Origin: an uncultured Christensenella sp.
GTDB taxonomy: Bacteria > Bacillota > Clostridia > Christensenellales > UBA1242
Direction of reading: 5' to 3'
Assembly: GCA_905203645.1 (NCBI GenBank)
Contig: CAJKWP010000014.1
Location: 1-24,559, forward strand
DNA length: 24,559 nt
The notes below the pieces were generated by a model. It searched no databases and was not told the origin of the DNA. It saw nothing but the letters and a program-made list of their open reading frames with translations. The position numbers and the translations under genes were made by a program. Below, piece after piece: positions 7,447-15,565 of this stretch (position 1 is the first letter of the stretch; each line of letters opens with the position of its first letter).

Positions 7447-8115
7447 ATGAAAAAATGGCAAATAATTGTTGTTTCAACACTTTTGGTTGCGCTTGCTTTT
7501 GGCGGAATTTTCTTTTCGGTTACAAAACAAATCGCAAGTCAAAATGCAAAGTTGGCAACAGTTGCGACAACAAACCAAATTTTGTCGGCACAGCAAAGAC
7601 TTAAAGAAATGGGCTATTACAACGGCAGTGTAGACGGAATTTATGGTGAAGAAACAAGAAGTGCGGTAATCAAATTCCAATACGATTACGGCATTCCACA
7701 AACTGGAAATATCGGCGAACGAACTTTGGAAATGTTGGGTTTGCAAAATGGCACAAACTCGCAAAACAGCGATTTGTATCTTTTGGCAAAAACTGTTTAT
7801 GCCGAAGCACGTGGTGAAAGTTACGTTGGAAAAGTTGCTGTGGCGGCGGTTATCTTGAATCGTGTAAAACATCCAAGTTTTCCAAACACTGTTGCTGGCG
7901 TTGTTTATCAACCTTGGGCGTTTACTGCTGTTTATGACGGTCAAATAAAACTTGAACCTGACCAAGAATGTTACAATGCAGCACAAGATGCTTTGAATGG
8001 TTGGGACCCAACTTATGGTTGCATCTATTATTACAACCCCGAAACTGCAACCAGTCAATGGATTTATTCTCGTGAAGTTGTAACAACGATTGGCAAACAC
8101 GTCTTTGCTATATAA
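7447..8115 (+). CDS. sleB: Spore cortex-lytic enzyme SleB
   Basis: Lytic transglycosylase that degrades the muramic-lactam cortex during spore germination. The 222 residues comprise an N-terminal signal/anchor (about 5-27), a peptidoglycan-binding type 1 domain at about 45-97 (QRLKEMGYYNGSVDGIYGEE to TLEMLGL) and a hydrolase-2 (SleB/CwlJ) domain at about 110-222. The last carries YAEARGE with the catalytic Glu region and the late motifs YYYNPETA and W. A GGAG site stands upstream of the ATG. It is followed after 12 nt by ypeB, the usual partner that SleB needs for stability. A sigma-G promoter is expected, but none was clear by eye in 7383-7446. Confidence 0.93.
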   Translation: MKKWQIIVVSTLLVALAFGGIFFSVTKQIASQNAKLATVATTNQILSAQQRLKEMGYYNGSVDGIYGEETRSAVIKFQYDYGIPQTGNIGERTLEMLGLQNGTNSQNSDLYLLAKTVYAEARGESYVGKVAVAAVILNRVKHPSFPNTVAGVVYQPWAFTAVYDGQIKLEPDQECYNAAQDALNGWDPTYGCIYYYNPETATSQWIYSREVVTTIGKHVFAI

Positions 8116-8127
8116 AAAGGAGAGAGT

Positions 8128-9489
8128 ATGAAAACAAAACAAAACACAAAACAGCAAAAGGCAAAAAAACCAACAGGACTTATTGTTGCCGTAAGCATTT
8201 TGGGCGCCGTAACACTTGGCGTAAGTGGTTTTGCAGTTTGGTCATCAGTACAAAATGCAAGTTATCAAAATCAACTTAACACAATTTATCAAAAAGGTTA
8301 TTACGATTTTTATGACGCCATAAACAACACCGAAGTCAAAATGAACAAGATTGTTTCAACAACCGACAAATCACTTGCAAAAAAATATTTGATGGAAATA
8401 AGCAAAAATGCCGACGAAGCACAACAAGCACTTAACAATTTGCCAATTTCGACAAATGGACTTGAAAAAAGTTTGACATTTATCAACCAAGTTGGCGGAT
8501 ACACGCAAACACTTGCAAACAAATTGGACAAGGGCGGAAGACTTTCACAAGACGACAAAGCGACTCTTTTGAAACTCAATTCGTCAGTTGCAGATATGCG
8601 TCGAAATCTTACAAAAATGACAAATCAAATGAACGGCGGATATGATATTTTGTCAAACAGTATAAAGTTGGACGGAGATTATAACAACTTTACACTTTCA
8701 CTCAAAAATATGAACGCAAGCGACATCGAATATCCAAGTATGATATATGACGGACCATTTGCCGACAGTCAAACAAAAAGGCAAGTCAAAGGATTGAATG
8801 AACAAAAGGTTGACAAGGAAACAGCACAAAACAACCTTTCAAAACTTGTAAACGTTGCTCCTGAAAAACTTGTTTACAAAAGCGAAAACAAGGGCAGAAT
8901 AGAATGTTTCAATTTTGAATGGCAAGATGCAAGCGGGTATACATTCTTTGCACAAATGACACAAAAGGGCGGAAGATTGCTTTCACTCAATTCACAAAAA
9001 GACCGTAGCGGAAACAAAATAAACTTGCAAGAAGCGCAAACTATTGCAAAACAATTTTTGGCTAAAAATGGCATGGACGACGTGGAATGCGTTTGGTACG
9101 ACACGATTGAAGGGAATATGTATCTCAATTATGCACCCGTTCAAAACGGTGTAATATTGTATCCAGATTTGGTGAAACTCAAAATTGACCTTGCAGACGG
9201 AATGGTACTTGGGTTTGAAGCAACGTCATATTTTACAAATCACACTGACAGAACACTTGGCAATTTTGCAGTAACAAAACAACAAGCCGAAGAACAAATC
9301 GACAGCCAATACAAAATACAAACAACCAAAAAGGCTCTTGCACCAATCGACTACGCCGAAGTATTGTGCTGGGAAGTCAAGGCAAATTACAGCCAAAGCA
9401 CTTACTATTTTTACATTGACGCCCAATCTGGACAAATGGTCAACGTTTTGAAAGTTGTCAAAACCAACGACGGCAGCAAATTGATGTAA
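8128..9489 (+). CDS. ypeB: Germination protein YpeB
   Basis: Inner-spore-membrane partner required for SleB incorporation and stability. The 453-residue product begins with a Lys-rich cytoplasmic end, one transmembrane segment at about 17-38, a long helical region, and a C-terminal half with PepSY-type repeats (for example GGRLLSLNSQKDRSGNKI followed by EAQTIAKQFLAKNG, and QQAEEQIDSQ with a final YYFYIDAQSGQMVNV). Length and architecture match the family. The ribosome site AAAGGAGAG is 5 nt upstream, and the gene lies in an operon with sleB. A perfect palindromic terminator follows. Confidence 0.93.
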   Translation: MKTKQNTKQQKAKKPTGLIVAVSILGAVTLGVSGFAVWSSVQNASYQNQLNTIYQKGYYDFYDAINNTEVKMNKIVSTTDKSLAKKYLMEISKNADEAQQALNNLPISTNGLEKSLTFINQVGGYTQTLANKLDKGGRLSQDDKATLLKLNSSVADMRRNLTKMTNQMNGGYDILSNSIKLDGDYNNFTLSLKNMNASDIEYPSMIYDGPFADSQTKRQVKGLNEQKVDKETAQNNLSKLVNVAPEKLVYKSENKGRIECFNFEWQDASGYTFFAQMTQKGGRLLSLNSQKDRSGNKINLQEAQTIAKQFLAKNGMDDVECVWYDTIEGNMYLNYAPVQNGVILYPDLVKLKIDLADGMVLGFEATSYFTNHTDRTLGNFAVTKQQAEEQIDSQYKIQTTKKALAPIDYAEVLCWEVKANYSQSTYYFYIDAQSGQMVNVLKVVKTNDGSKLM

Positions 9490-9503
9490 GTGAAATGAAA
9501 AAC

Positions 9504-9530
9504 AAAAAAGAGCAAATTTTGCTCTTTTTT
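9504..9530. terminator. Bidirectional terminator between ypeB and the XRE array
   Basis: AAAAAAGAGCAAA is followed directly by TTTTGCTCTTTTTT, an almost perfect palindrome with A and T tracts. It lies between two convergent units and should serve both. Confidence 0.88.
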
Positions 9531-9537
9531 CTTGAAA

Positions 9538-9852
9538 TTATTTCAACTTTTCTATCAGTTCGATTATGACCTTTTTGTTACTGTCTGAAAGTGCATTAAA
9601 TTTTTCCAAAATGTTTTTGTCATCTTTGTTAAAATTTTCACCAAGATAAAAGAAATCATAAATACTTATATCTACAACATCACAAAAATCTAGCAAGGTT
9701 TTTACTTTCAATTCTATACTTTTGTTTTCAATGGTTTTCATAAATTGTGGATTATAACCCAGGCGTGTGCTTGTTTCTCTCAGTGACAAATTTGCCTTTG
9801 TTCTGAAATATCCGACACGATTTATAATATCGTCATAAGTTAAATTTTTCAT
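9538..9852 (-). CDS. XRE-family transcriptional regulator (third in tandem array)
   Basis: A 104-residue protein with a Cro/C1-type helix-turn-helix at about residues 5-62 (IINRVGYFRTKANLSLRETS and TRLGYNPQFMKTIENKS) and a short C-terminal helical segment ending in KKVIIELIEKLK. It is the last gene of a three-gene minus-strand unit of related regulators, 13 nt after the stop of the second. GGGA lies 8-9 nt before the start. DNA target unknown; the C-terminal helices probably serve dimerisation. Confidence 0.85.
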   Translation of the reverse strand: MKNLTYDDIINRVGYFRTKANLSLRETSTRLGYNPQFMKTIENKSIELKVKTLLDFCDVVDISIYDFFYLGENFNKDDKNILEKFNALSDSNKKVIIELIEKLK

Positions 9853-9865
9853 TGTTATTCCCGTT

Positions 9866-10174
9866 TCATTTTAACTTTTTTGCAAGGTCAAAGATTGTAT
9901 TTTGATTTTCAGTAGATAGTTTTTTGAAATTTTCAACAAGTTCCAAATCTCTTTCGTTCAAAATAGGGCAAAAAAATTCTGTTGTTGTAATTTGTAAAAT
10001 ATCCAGTATCTCCAAAAATGCTTCAAGGCTTAGTTTAATTTGTCCGCTTTCAACTCTGTAAAAATACGTTTTGCTGTGACCAAGTTGCATTCCAAGTTTA
10101 TATGCTGAAATATTCTTTTTTGCTCGAAAGTAACCTATTCGCTCAATAATTTCTTTTTGATTAAGATTTGTCAT
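9866..10174 (-). CDS. XRE-family transcriptional regulator (second in tandem array)
   Basis: A 102-residue paralogue of its two neighbours: helix-turn-helix at about residues 7-64 (ISAYKLGMQLGHSKTYFYRV) and a C-terminal segment (LSTENQNTIFDLAKKLK) like that of the third gene. The start lies two nt after the stop of the first gene, and its GGAG ribosome site is inside the last codons of that gene, so the two are translationally coupled. The frame is intact. Confidence 0.85.
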   Translation of the reverse strand: MTNLNQKEIIERIGYFRAKKNISAYKLGMQLGHSKTYFYRVESGQIKLSLEAFLEILDILQITTTEFFCPILNERDLELVENFKKLSTENQNTIFDLAKKLK

Positions 10175-10176
10175 TA

Positions 10177-10485
10177 CTACTCCATACTATCTATGACAGT
10201 CAAGATGGCATCTTTCTTTTCGGGTGTAAGTTTTTTTATTCTTTTTATAATTTGTTTGTCATTTTCATAAGCATCCATATCATAATAAAAGAATTGCTCA
10301 ACTGTCATGTTGCACTCACTTATTATTCGCAACAAAACTTCAATACTGGGTAAAAAATCTTTTTTAGATTCCATTCTGTTTATATAAGAATCATTCATTT
10401 CGATTTTCTGTGACAATTTACGTGCCGACAAATTAACTTTATTTCTTGCTTTTGCAATTCTTTCTATTATTTCGTATTTATCCAT
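10177..10485 (-). CDS. XRE-family transcriptional regulator (first in tandem array)
   Basis: A 102-residue regulator, first of three tandem paralogues, with a helix-turn-helix at about residues 5-62 (LSARKLSQKIEMNDSYINRM) and a C-terminal helical tail (LTPEKKDAILTVIDSME). AAGGT precedes the start. It is transcribed away from the SLOG-like gene at 10611, with about 125 nt between them that hold both promoters. Such an arrangement often means the regulator acts on the shared gap, but no operator repeat could be fixed by eye. Confidence 0.85.
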   Translation of the reverse strand: MDKYEIIERIAKARNKVNLSARKLSQKIEMNDSYINRMESKKDFLPSIEVLLRIISECNMTVEQFFYYDMDAYENDKQIIKRIKKLTPEKKDAILTVIDSME

Positions 10486-10538
10486 TCTTTTACCTTATAA
10501 AAAGTAGTATTGATTAAATTATAATTTATAATCATTAC

Positions 10539-10567
10539 TTGCCTATAAGTGTTAAAATTGGTATAAT
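10539..10567 (+). promoter_or_regulatory. Promoter of the SLOG-like gene
   Basis: TTGCCT (10539-10544), 17 nt, TATAAT (10562-10567). The leader of about 35 nt carries a GAGGT ribosome site before the ATG at 10611. It is a candidate target of the divergent XRE regulators. Confidence 0.6.
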
Positions 10568-10610
10568 AGCATATAAAACTACAAAATGAAGTGTTGTATG
10601 AGGTATTTAT

Positions 10611-11144
10611 ATGATTATACGTTGTTCTTGTTTTGGTCATAGAAATGTTTTGGTTACAAAAGAATTGTATGAACAAGCCAAACAAATTTTTGTATATCTG
10701 ATAACAAGCAAAAATGTTACGGAGTTTTTGTTTGGAAGTAAAAGCGATTTTGATAATATGTGTTATGATGTAGTCAATGAACTCAAACAAATTTATCCAT
10801 TTATAAGAAGAGTTGTTTACTCTTGCAGAAATGAAGCGGGACTTTTGGATAAAGACAAAAATGCTATGGAAAGAGCGTTTTTTGCAGTAACAGGAGAGTG
10901 TGCAAGTATGAGATCGTTTGATGAAATTCGCACTTTTGATACTGTTATGGTCGCTGGTGTGTCAAGTTATATACAACGTAACCGAGCGATGATTGATGAC
11001 AGTGATTTTTGTGTGTTTTATTATGATACTGAATACAAGCCCCCTCAAAACAGGTGGCGTGTACAAAGCGGAACGGCTCTTGCATACAAATACGCAAATT
11101 CAAAGAAAAAACATATTTTCAATTTGAAAGATAAAAATTGCTAA
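10611..11144 (+). CDS. SLOG-like (YpsA/DUF1273-related) nucleotide-binding protein
   Basis: A 177-residue protein with features of the SLOG Rossmann superfamily. It has the N-terminal strand and turn CSCFGHRNV, the FLFGSKSDFDNMC segment after the first helix, a mid-protein DSDFCVFYYD strand, and the C-terminal WRVQSGTALAYKYANSKKK, where related proteins have SGTxxAxxYA. SLOG proteins are thought to bind nucleotides or nucleotide-derived ligands; the ligand here is unknown. GAGGT 7 nt upstream supports the start. It stands alone between the divergent XRE array and a strong terminator. Superfamily membership is judged from short motifs only. Confidence 0.6.
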   Translation: MIIRCSCFGHRNVLVTKELYEQAKQIFVYLITSKNVTEFLFGSKSDFDNMCYDVVNELKQIYPFIRRVVYSCRNEAGLLDKDKNAMERAFFAVTGECASMRSFDEIRTFDTVMVAGVSSYIQRNRAMIDDSDFCVFYYDTEYKPPQNRWRVQSGTALAYKYANSKKKHIFNLKDKNC

Positions 11145-11145
11145 C

Positions 11146-11179
11146 AAAAAAAATGATGCGTTTGATTGCATCATTTTTT
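11146..11179. terminator. Bidirectional terminator after the SLOG-like gene
   Basis: AAAATGATGC (11150-11159) and GCATCATTTT (11168-11177) form a perfect 10-bp stem flanked by A and T runs. It is shared with the convergent PAP2 gene that ends at 11195. Confidence 0.88.
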
Positions 11180-11194
11180 GTTTTTTTGAAAGTG

Positions 11195-12214
11195 TTAAAG
11201 ATTTGTATTTTGTTTGAGGGTATATTTGTGTTTGACGTGCATTGTTACTGTCAAAATAACCAAATAGCAAATGTAACCAATGAGCATAGCCATTGTTACG
11301 TCCGAAAGGAAATGTGCGCCCATTACAATGCGAGCAAAGGCAACCACAACAATGTACAGTGGGCACAAAACATACAAAAGTATTTTTGTGACTTTGTTTT
11401 GTTTGAAAAGATATGGAAGTGACAAAAGCGAAAGAACACTTGCTGCGCCTGCGGTGTGACCCGAAGGGAAAGATTTGAATATATCGCTTGAAAGTCCCGC
11501 ATTTATTTGAGCGGTCGTGAGTGTGTTGTTTGGATTGCGTTGATACCAATTTGTAAATCCCGCAAACGTGCTGTCATAAGTTGCACTCATAGCACGATAT
11601 CTGAGTCTTGAAAAGATTGGTTTGAGTCCTTGAACAAGTGCGTTTGTAAGCGCCGATGTAGCAAGGGTGATAATTGCAAACCAAACAAGGGTGTTGATTG
11701 TTTGTTGTTTCATTGCAAGCAAGATTGAAACCGAAGTGTAACATAAAAGCACAGCAGCAAGAACTTGTGAAAGATACAACCAAGCGTTTGTTGTCAAGTT
11801 GTGCAAACGCAAAATGTACCGTATCATTTTGAAAAATGCTACCCAGTAAAATGCGGTTGCAACAACAAGCAAAAAACAAGCAAGGATAATATATGCAACT
11901 TTTGTTTTCTTTTCCATTTGTTTTGACGTGTCAGTTTTTGTTTTGCCTTTGTACGTTGTTGCAATTTGTGGTTGTTTTGTTTTCAAATAAACCCAAACTG
12001 AAAATATGCACAATGAAAATCCACACAAAAGATAAACAGGCAGTTCACCAATGACTTCAAAAAGTCGACCAAAAAAGTTTGGTGAATAATATTGACCCAA
12101 GTCAAGGTCTGCAAGTGCTTTTGAAATTTGCAAATCATAAAGACTTGCAACTGCCATAAGTGCGATAAGGCAAACCATGGGCAAAGAATAATACAATATA
12201 TTCAATTTTTTCAT
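11195..12214 (-). CDS. PAP2-family membrane phosphatase
   Basis: Integral membrane acid phosphatase of the type-2 phosphatidic acid phosphatase superfamily, probably acting on lipid or isoprenoid phosphates such as phosphatidate or undecaprenyl diphosphate. The 339 residues have several hydrophobic segments and the three signature motifs: KPIFSRLRYR (the first motif, with Arg-Tyr-Arg in place of the usual RP), SFPSGHTAG at about 245-253, and ARIVMGAHFLSDV at about 298-310. The start at 12214 is chosen because a hydrophobic N-terminus follows and GGGA lies about 12 nt upstream. A longer reading runs into low-complexity sequence. A charged loop rich in Lys and Thr separates the second and third membrane segments. 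Substrate not assignable. Confidence 0.88.
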   Translation of the reverse strand: MKKLNILYYSLPMVCLIALMAVASLYDLQISKALADLDLGQYYSPNFFGRLFEVIGELPVYLLCGFSLCIFSVWVYLKTKQPQIATTYKGKTKTDTSKQMEKKTKVAYIILACFLLVVATAFYWVAFFKMIRYILRLHNLTTNAWLYLSQVLAAVLLCYTSVSILLAMKQQTINTLVWFAIITLATSALTNALVQGLKPIFSRLRYRAMSATYDSTFAGFTNWYQRNPNNTLTTAQINAGLSSDIFKSFPSGHTAGAASVLSLLSLPYLFKQNKVTKILLYVLCPLYIVVVAFARIVMGAHFLSDVTMAMLIGYICYLVILTVTMHVKHKYTLKQNTNL

Positions 12215-12533
12215 AACAAGATTTTTCCCTTTGTAAATTGTTTTAATCAATTTGATTGTGTGCAAAAGTTGCAAAAAAACTTGGATGCACAAACAAAATT
12301 GATATCTTACAATTATGATACAAAAAAATGCACAAAAAAACAAAAAAAAATCGAAAAAAATGTACTTTTCTTTCAAATTTTTTGTTTGCAAAATATTTGT
12401 CGCAATATTTTTGATTGTGTCGAAAAACAAAATAACAAAAAAAATTCTACAAAATTTCCAATTAAAATATAAAATTTTGCTGTGAAACCCAGGTTAAAAA
12501 AGGTTACATTGTTTTTGTTAAAAGGAAGAAATT
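12215..12533. other. AT-rich gap between PAP2 gene and spoIIE
   Basis: A 319-nt divergent gap. It holds no credible gene; minus-strand frames here are low-complexity hydrophobic readings without ribosome sites. The part near spoIIE contains the Spo0A-like boxes and promoter listed separately. A clear promoter for the PAP2 gene was not found. Confidence 0.6.
12398..12473 (+). promoter_or_regulatory. spoIIE control region with Spo0A-like boxes
   Basis: TGTCGAA at 12418-12424 is a perfect 0A-box core, and TGTCGCA at 12398-12404, 20 nt upstream, differs by one base. Downstream is a weak pair TTCTAC (12445-12450), 17 nt, TATAAA (12468-12473). A poor -35 with 0A boxes upstream is what an activator-dependent promoter looks like, and spoIIE is a direct Spo0A target in Bacillus subtilis. 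The boxes are seen; binding is inferred. Confidence 0.55.
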
Positions 12534-14828
12534 ATGACAAAAACAAAAAAAATATTGTATGAGATAGCAAAATATTTGTTGTTTTTTGCTTGCTTTATGG
12601 TTTTGTTTAAAGCGGGTATAAAAGGTATTATTTTTCCATTTGCCTTTGCATTTTTTTATTCGCTGGTGTGGTGCAATCAAAAGATTTATTTATTGGCACC
12701 ACTTTATGTTTTGGCATCGTATCTTGATTGCTTTGACGTGCAAATGGTGTTTTGTGCGTTGTGCACGGTTGGGGTTTTGCTGATTGCATATTTTGTACAT
12801 ATAAAAATAAAAAAGCCGATTAAGGTTTGGCTTTTGGCAGTGTATGCTTGCATATCTCAAAGTTTGACGGTTTATTTTGAGGTTATTGAAAATGCCAATT
12901 TGATTGCAGTCATTTCAACCGTCGTTTTGGGGCTTTTGTTTTTGATTGTAGTTACAAATTTTTTGAGTGCGATAATCGTGCGCGGTTTTTCGTCAAGACT
13001 CAAAATGAGCGAAATATTGGGTGGAGCGGTTTTGACCATGTCAATATTTTGCGGGCTTGCCAATTTTGATATCTATGGATTTGAAATAGCCAAATTTTTG
13101 TGCGTTTTGCTTGTCTGTATTTTCAGCGTTTGCACGCAAAATGTTTGGACAATCACTTTGTCGGCTGTGATGGGCATAGGAACTATGCTTTGCGATGCAA
13201 ACCCAGTATATGTTACGCCATTTGTTGTTTTTGGACTTTGTGCTTGCTCATTCAAATTTGGCAAAAAATTTTTGCAAGCAGCGGCAGTTTTGGCAAGTGA
13301 ACTTTTTATGGGATACTTTTTGCAGTTGTATTATGGTTACACATGGATAAATCTTTTGTCTTGTGCATTGGCGCTGGCTATATTTGTTTGTATTCCACAA
13401 AAGTTTTTTGACCAAGTGAAAGCGTCTTTTGTTGGAATGGGACAAAACCTTGCAATGAAAAACATAGTCAATCGCAACCGTGAAGGTTTGCTTTTAAGGT
13501 TCAACAATCTTGCCGATGTGTTTGCCGAAATGGACAAAGTATTTCGTGGGATGATGAAAGGTGGAATGACCGAAGCACAGGCAAAAGACCTTTTGAAAAG
13601 TGAAATAAAAGACAAACTTTGTTACAATTGCAGTGAAAAAAACAAATGTCACAGAGTTTATGAAAGGGAAATGGATGCCGTTTTGGATGAACTTTGTGCA
13701 CTTTCGCTTCAAAGACCGACCATAAATTTGTTGGACATTCCGCCGTTTTTGGTTGCAAGATGTTTCAATTTGAACAGTTTGGTTTCGATTTTGAACGAAA
13801 CAAGCGACCAATACAAACAGTATGCGTCACTTATGGAAAACGTAGATGCCAGCAAGTTTTTGATAGCCGAGCAACTCAGTGGTGTAAGCAAAGTTATGCA
13901 CAATTTGGCGGACGAAGTTGGCAGAAACGTCATCTTTGACAACACCAAAGAAAACAAAATTGTCGACGAATTGGGATACAACAACATAATTTGCAATGAG
14001 GCGATAATTTATCAACAGAACCCAAATATTTTGAATATTACATTGGTTATTCAAAATCAAGATTGTCAAAAAGCACGTATTCCAAAAATCGTTTCAAAAG
14101 TCGTTGGCGTTCCTATGGCGGTGTGTGCGGTTACTCCTGCAACGTTGAGTGGCTGGACAATAGTAACGCTCAAAAACTCACCGAAATTTGAAGTTGCTTT
14201 TGGAACTGCCGGCATAAGCAAGGCAACAAGTGACGTGAGTGGTGATTGTTACAGCCTTATCCGCATAGAAAACGATAAATTTATGATGGCACTTTGCGAC
14301 GGAATGGGAAGTGGTGAACGTGCTCAAAATGCAAGCAGTTTGGCTATTGGACTTATTGAAAACTTTTACAAAGCGGGATTTGACAACGAAATTATCCTTT
14401 CAAGTGTAAACAACCTTTTGTCACTTGCGACAACCGACGATATGTTTTCCGCATTGGATATTTGCGTTTTGGATTTGAAAAACGGAATAGCGGATTTTAT
14501 CAAACTGGGTGCGTCGGTGGGTTATGTAAGACATATCACGCATACAACTGTTTTGAAAGGTGACAGCCTGCCAATAGGAATTGTAAAAGAACTCAAACCG
14601 TCAATATTCAAAATTATCCTTTCGCAAAACGATATAGTTATTTTGTGTACAGACGGCGTAAGTGACAGTTTTGAATCCGAACAACAAATGCAAGATTTTG
14701 TAAACAACATCACAACAGTAAATCCACAAGAAATAGCACAGCAAATTTTGGATAAAGCAATCGAAAACGACAACGGCACGCCACAAGACGATATGACAGT
14801 TTTAGTTGGAAAACTTTATGCAAAATAA
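12534..14828 (+). CDS. spoIIE: Stage II sporulation protein E (PP2C-type phosphatase)
   Basis: SpoIIE dephosphorylates SpoIIAA-P to release sigma-F in the forespore and helps polar septation. The 764 residues show about ten membrane segments in the first 310 residues and a central regulatory region with the Cys motif CYNCSEKNKC at about 363-372. The C-terminal PP2C domain starts near residue 569 (GDCYSLI) and holds CDGMGSGERA near 587-596, LCTDGVSDSF and PQDDMTV near the end. Length and order match the family. AAAGGAAG precedes the ATG. The SpoIIA operon is not in the window. No terminator is evident before the next gene, which has its own promoter. Confidence 0.95.
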   Translation: MTKTKKILYEIAKYLLFFACFMVLFKAGIKGIIFPFAFAFFYSLVWCNQKIYLLAPLYVLASYLDCFDVQMVFCALCTVGVLLIAYFVHIKIKKPIKVWLLAVYACISQSLTVYFEVIENANLIAVISTVVLGLLFLIVVTNFLSAIIVRGFSSRLKMSEILGGAVLTMSIFCGLANFDIYGFEIAKFLCVLLVCIFSVCTQNVWTITLSAVMGIGTMLCDANPVYVTPFVVFGLCACSFKFGKKFLQAAAVLASELFMGYFLQLYYGYTWINLLSCALALAIFVCIPQKFFDQVKASFVGMGQNLAMKNIVNRNREGLLLRFNNLADVFAEMDKVFRGMMKGGMTEAQAKDLLKSEIKDKLCYNCSEKNKCHRVYEREMDAVLDELCALSLQRPTINLLDIPPFLVARCFNLNSLVSILNETSDQYKQYASLMENVDASKFLIAEQLSGVSKVMHNLADEVGRNVIFDNTKENKIVDELGYNNIICNEAIIYQQNPNILNITLVIQNQDCQKARIPKIVSKVVGVPMAVCAVTPATLSGWTIVTLKNSPKFEVAFGTAGISKATSDVSGDCYSLIRIENDKFMMALCDGMGSGERAQNASSLAIGLIENFYKAGFDNEIILSSVNNLLSLATTDDMFSALDICVLDLKNGIADFIKLGASVGYVRHITHTTVLKGDSLPIGIVKELKPSIFKIILSQNDIVILCTDGVSDSFESEQQMQDFVNNITTVNPQEIAQQILDKAIENDNGTPQDDMTVLVGKLYAK

Positions 14829-14837
14829 TAAAAAAAC

Positions 14838-14867
14838 TAGACAATAATTTTTAAATTTGTATATACT
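14838..14867 (+). promoter_or_regulatory. Promoter of the small membrane protein gene
   Basis: TAGACA (14838-14843), 18 nt, TATACT (14862-14867), followed by AAAAGGAG and the ATG at 14886. Confidence 0.55.
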
Positions 14868-14885
14868 AAGGAAAAGGAGATAATT

Positions 14886-15272
14886 ATGAATAAAATTAGT
14901 GATAAATGGATGAAGGTTATTCTTTGGGCAAGCAGTTACGTAAGTGCGATTGCATTTGCATTGGTTGGTGGATACGTGTTTATTAACACCGACAAAGACA
15001 ACATCAAAAACGAAACAAAAAAAGTTTTGATTGTTACTTTGATATACGTTGCCTTGGGAATGTTTGTTACACTGTTTGGTGCATGTATGTCTTTTGGCTC
15101 TTATAGTGCAGGCGTCAGCAAAGCATATGCTGTTATTAGCGCATTGATAGCAATTTCAAAAATAATCGTTTATGTTGTTTTTGTTATATTGGCACTTGTT
15201 TCAAACAATGATGAAAAACTTTCAAACAAACAAAAAAACGAACAAAAGGCCGAAGAAATCGTCATTGAATAA
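14886..15272 (+). CDS. Small membrane protein of unknown function
   Basis: No family recognised. The 128-residue product has three or four hydrophobic segments, at about 12-33, 46-66 and 79-105, with a short polar loop (NTDKDNIKNETKK) after the first, and a charged C-terminal tail (DEKLSNKQKNEQKAEE) likely in the cytoplasm. A strong AAAAGGAG site and its own promoter support the start. It lies 57 nt after spoIIE, and read-through from spoIIE is possible. The last codons overlap a minus-strand cysteine-rich frame. Confidence 0.75.
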   Translation: MNKISDKWMKVILWASSYVSAIAFALVGGYVFINTDKDNIKNETKKVLIVTLIYVALGMFVTLFGACMSFGSYSAGVSKAYAVISALIAISKIIVYVVFVILALVSNNDEKLSNKQKNEQKAEEIVIE

Positions 15273-15379
15273 TATTGCAGGCAATAAGATTGCCAAGCCC
15301 ACCGCCAACGCACTTATGTCGACGGCAAATAGTAAGTGGACAAGGAACACATACAATTACACAATCTTCTCCTTGCCAT
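15262..15379 (-). pseudogene. Frameshifted small cysteine-rich protein
   Basis: The frame from ATG at 15379 reads MARRRLCNCMC and then leaves coding sense, ending after 21 residues. The overlapping frame reads VCVPCPLTICRRHKCVGGG then LGNLIACNIIQ and stops at 15262-15264, but it has no ATG, GTG or TTG start. One base inserted or deleted near the MC segment would join them into a 39-40 residue cysteine-rich protein, like that at 7196-7321. A promoter of the same pattern stands upstream, and the segment is richer in G+C than its surroundings. It may be a real frameshift, an assembly error, or a structured RNA (see GGCAAT-AAG-ATTGCC at its end). Confidence 0.4.
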
Positions 15380-15405
15380 ATTAACTCATGTGTAATCTTC
15401 TAATT

Positions 15406-15435
15406 CATTATATAGAAACACTTTGTGATATGTGA
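15406..15435 (-). promoter_or_regulatory. Promoter before the damaged cysteine-rich frame
   Basis: On the minus strand TCACAT (15435-15430), 16 nt, ATATAATG (15413-15406). Boxes and spacing are the same as at 7353-7382, although the spacers differ. It lies 27-34 nt before the ATG at 15379. Confidence 0.5.
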
Positions 15436-15448
15436 AAAAGTGTGATTT

Positions 15449-15540
15449 TGTCGAAAAATTAAAAAAAAGAAAAAATATAATAGTAGCAATTTTATTTTGC
15501 GGAAAATTGATTGACACTTTGTTTTAATCAATGATAAATT
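15449..15540 (+). promoter_or_regulatory. Spo0A-like box and promoter of the beta-helix lipoprotein
   Basis: TTTTGTCGAAAAA surrounds a perfect 0A-box core TGTCGAA (15449-15455). Downstream are TTGACA (15511-15516), 18 nt, TAAATT (15535-15540), and an AAAGGAGAG ribosome site before the ATG at 15566. The box is about 55 nt upstream of the -35. Confidence 0.5.
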
Positions 15541-15565
15541 ACAGTTGTAAAAGGAGAGAAAAATT

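Noticed and set aside
12215..12430. N-terminal extension of the PAP2 gene to 12430.
   Set aside because: The extra 72 residues are low-complexity, AT-driven hydrophobic sequence without a ribosome site; the ATG at 12214 gives a normal start.
15172..15384. Plus-strand 70-residue frame overlapping the small membrane gene.
   Set aside because: No ribosome site, runs in another frame of a well-supported gene, and ends in the cysteine-rich block on the other strand.
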